A stretch of DNA of 5,375 nucleotides, taken from contig JAGRHX010000385.1 in assembly GCA_020444775.1 (NCBI GenBank), positions 1 through 5,375 on the forward strand, in the 5' to 3' direction. Numbering within the stretch: the first letter of the stretch is position 1; each line of letters begins with the position of its first letter. The notes below the pieces were generated by a model, which was given only the letters and a program-made list of their open reading frames with translations, did no database searches and was not told the origin of the DNA. The DNA is from Gammaproteobacteria bacterium. GTDB lineage: Bacteria > Pseudomonadota > Gammaproteobacteria > HK1. A program made the translations under genes and the position numbers. Shown here one piece after another: positions 5,348-5,375 of this stretch.

Positions 5348-5375
5348 GTCACGACGCGTGTCCCCTGCCCAGTCC

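Noticed and set aside
1..5375. Mobile elements, CRISPR, tRNA or toxin-antitoxin genes
   Set aside because: No transposase or integrase motifs, no regularly spaced repeats, no cloverleaf-like sequence and no small-gene pair of that kind were seen on either strand.

Overview
The window looks like chromosomal DNA of a high-GC (by eye about two-thirds G+C) bacterium, most likely a proteobacterium. The split two-gene YeeE/YedE transporter, the PuuB-like FAD oxidase, tight ATGA gene overlaps and Shine-Dalgarno sites all fit that, but no rRNA or other marker gene allows a closer placement. I see seven complete protein genes and no tRNA, rRNA, CRISPR array, insertion sequence or phage gene. The high GC leaves long stop-free frames opposite and beside the real genes; these were set aside.

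Left part (1-2400). A two-gene minus-strand operon holds a PuuB-like FAD-dependent amine/amino-acid oxidase (872-2224), followed by a luciferase-like (LLM) flavin/F420-type monooxygenase (54-875). The two overlap by ATGA, and the operon ends at a 13-bp perfect GC hairpin (9-40). A 175-bp divergent intergenic region separates it from a plus-strand class IV PLP aminotransferase (2400-3338). That region holds an AT-rich -10-like patch bracketed by repeated GCCCGA/TCGGGC half-sites, which suggests shared control. The FAD oxidase and aminotransferase could act on related amine or amino-acid substrates; the substrate is not visible in the sequence.

Middle part (3340-4400). A convergent minus-strand ABM-family (YgiN-like) monooxygenase of 102 aa lies at 3378-3686. 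A 215-bp gene-free stretch follows, carrying a perfect 9-bp hairpin, and then a minus-strand GNAT acetyltransferase (3902-4399).

Right part (4400-5375). Divergent from the GNAT gene, a 109-bp intergenic region with a 34-nt hairpin leads into two overlapping plus-strand genes, the two halves of a YeeE/YedE (PF04143) membrane transporter of the thiosulfate/sulfur-compound type (4509-4940 and 4937-5347). Each half keeps its conserved cysteine motif.

Overall this is ordinary metabolic and transport gene content. The less usual points are the structured intergenic regions, a 16-bp direct repeat shared by the transporter leader and the second transporter gene, and the FAD oxidase/LLM/aminotransferase grouping. 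I found no convincing new defence, mobile or RNA-based system.
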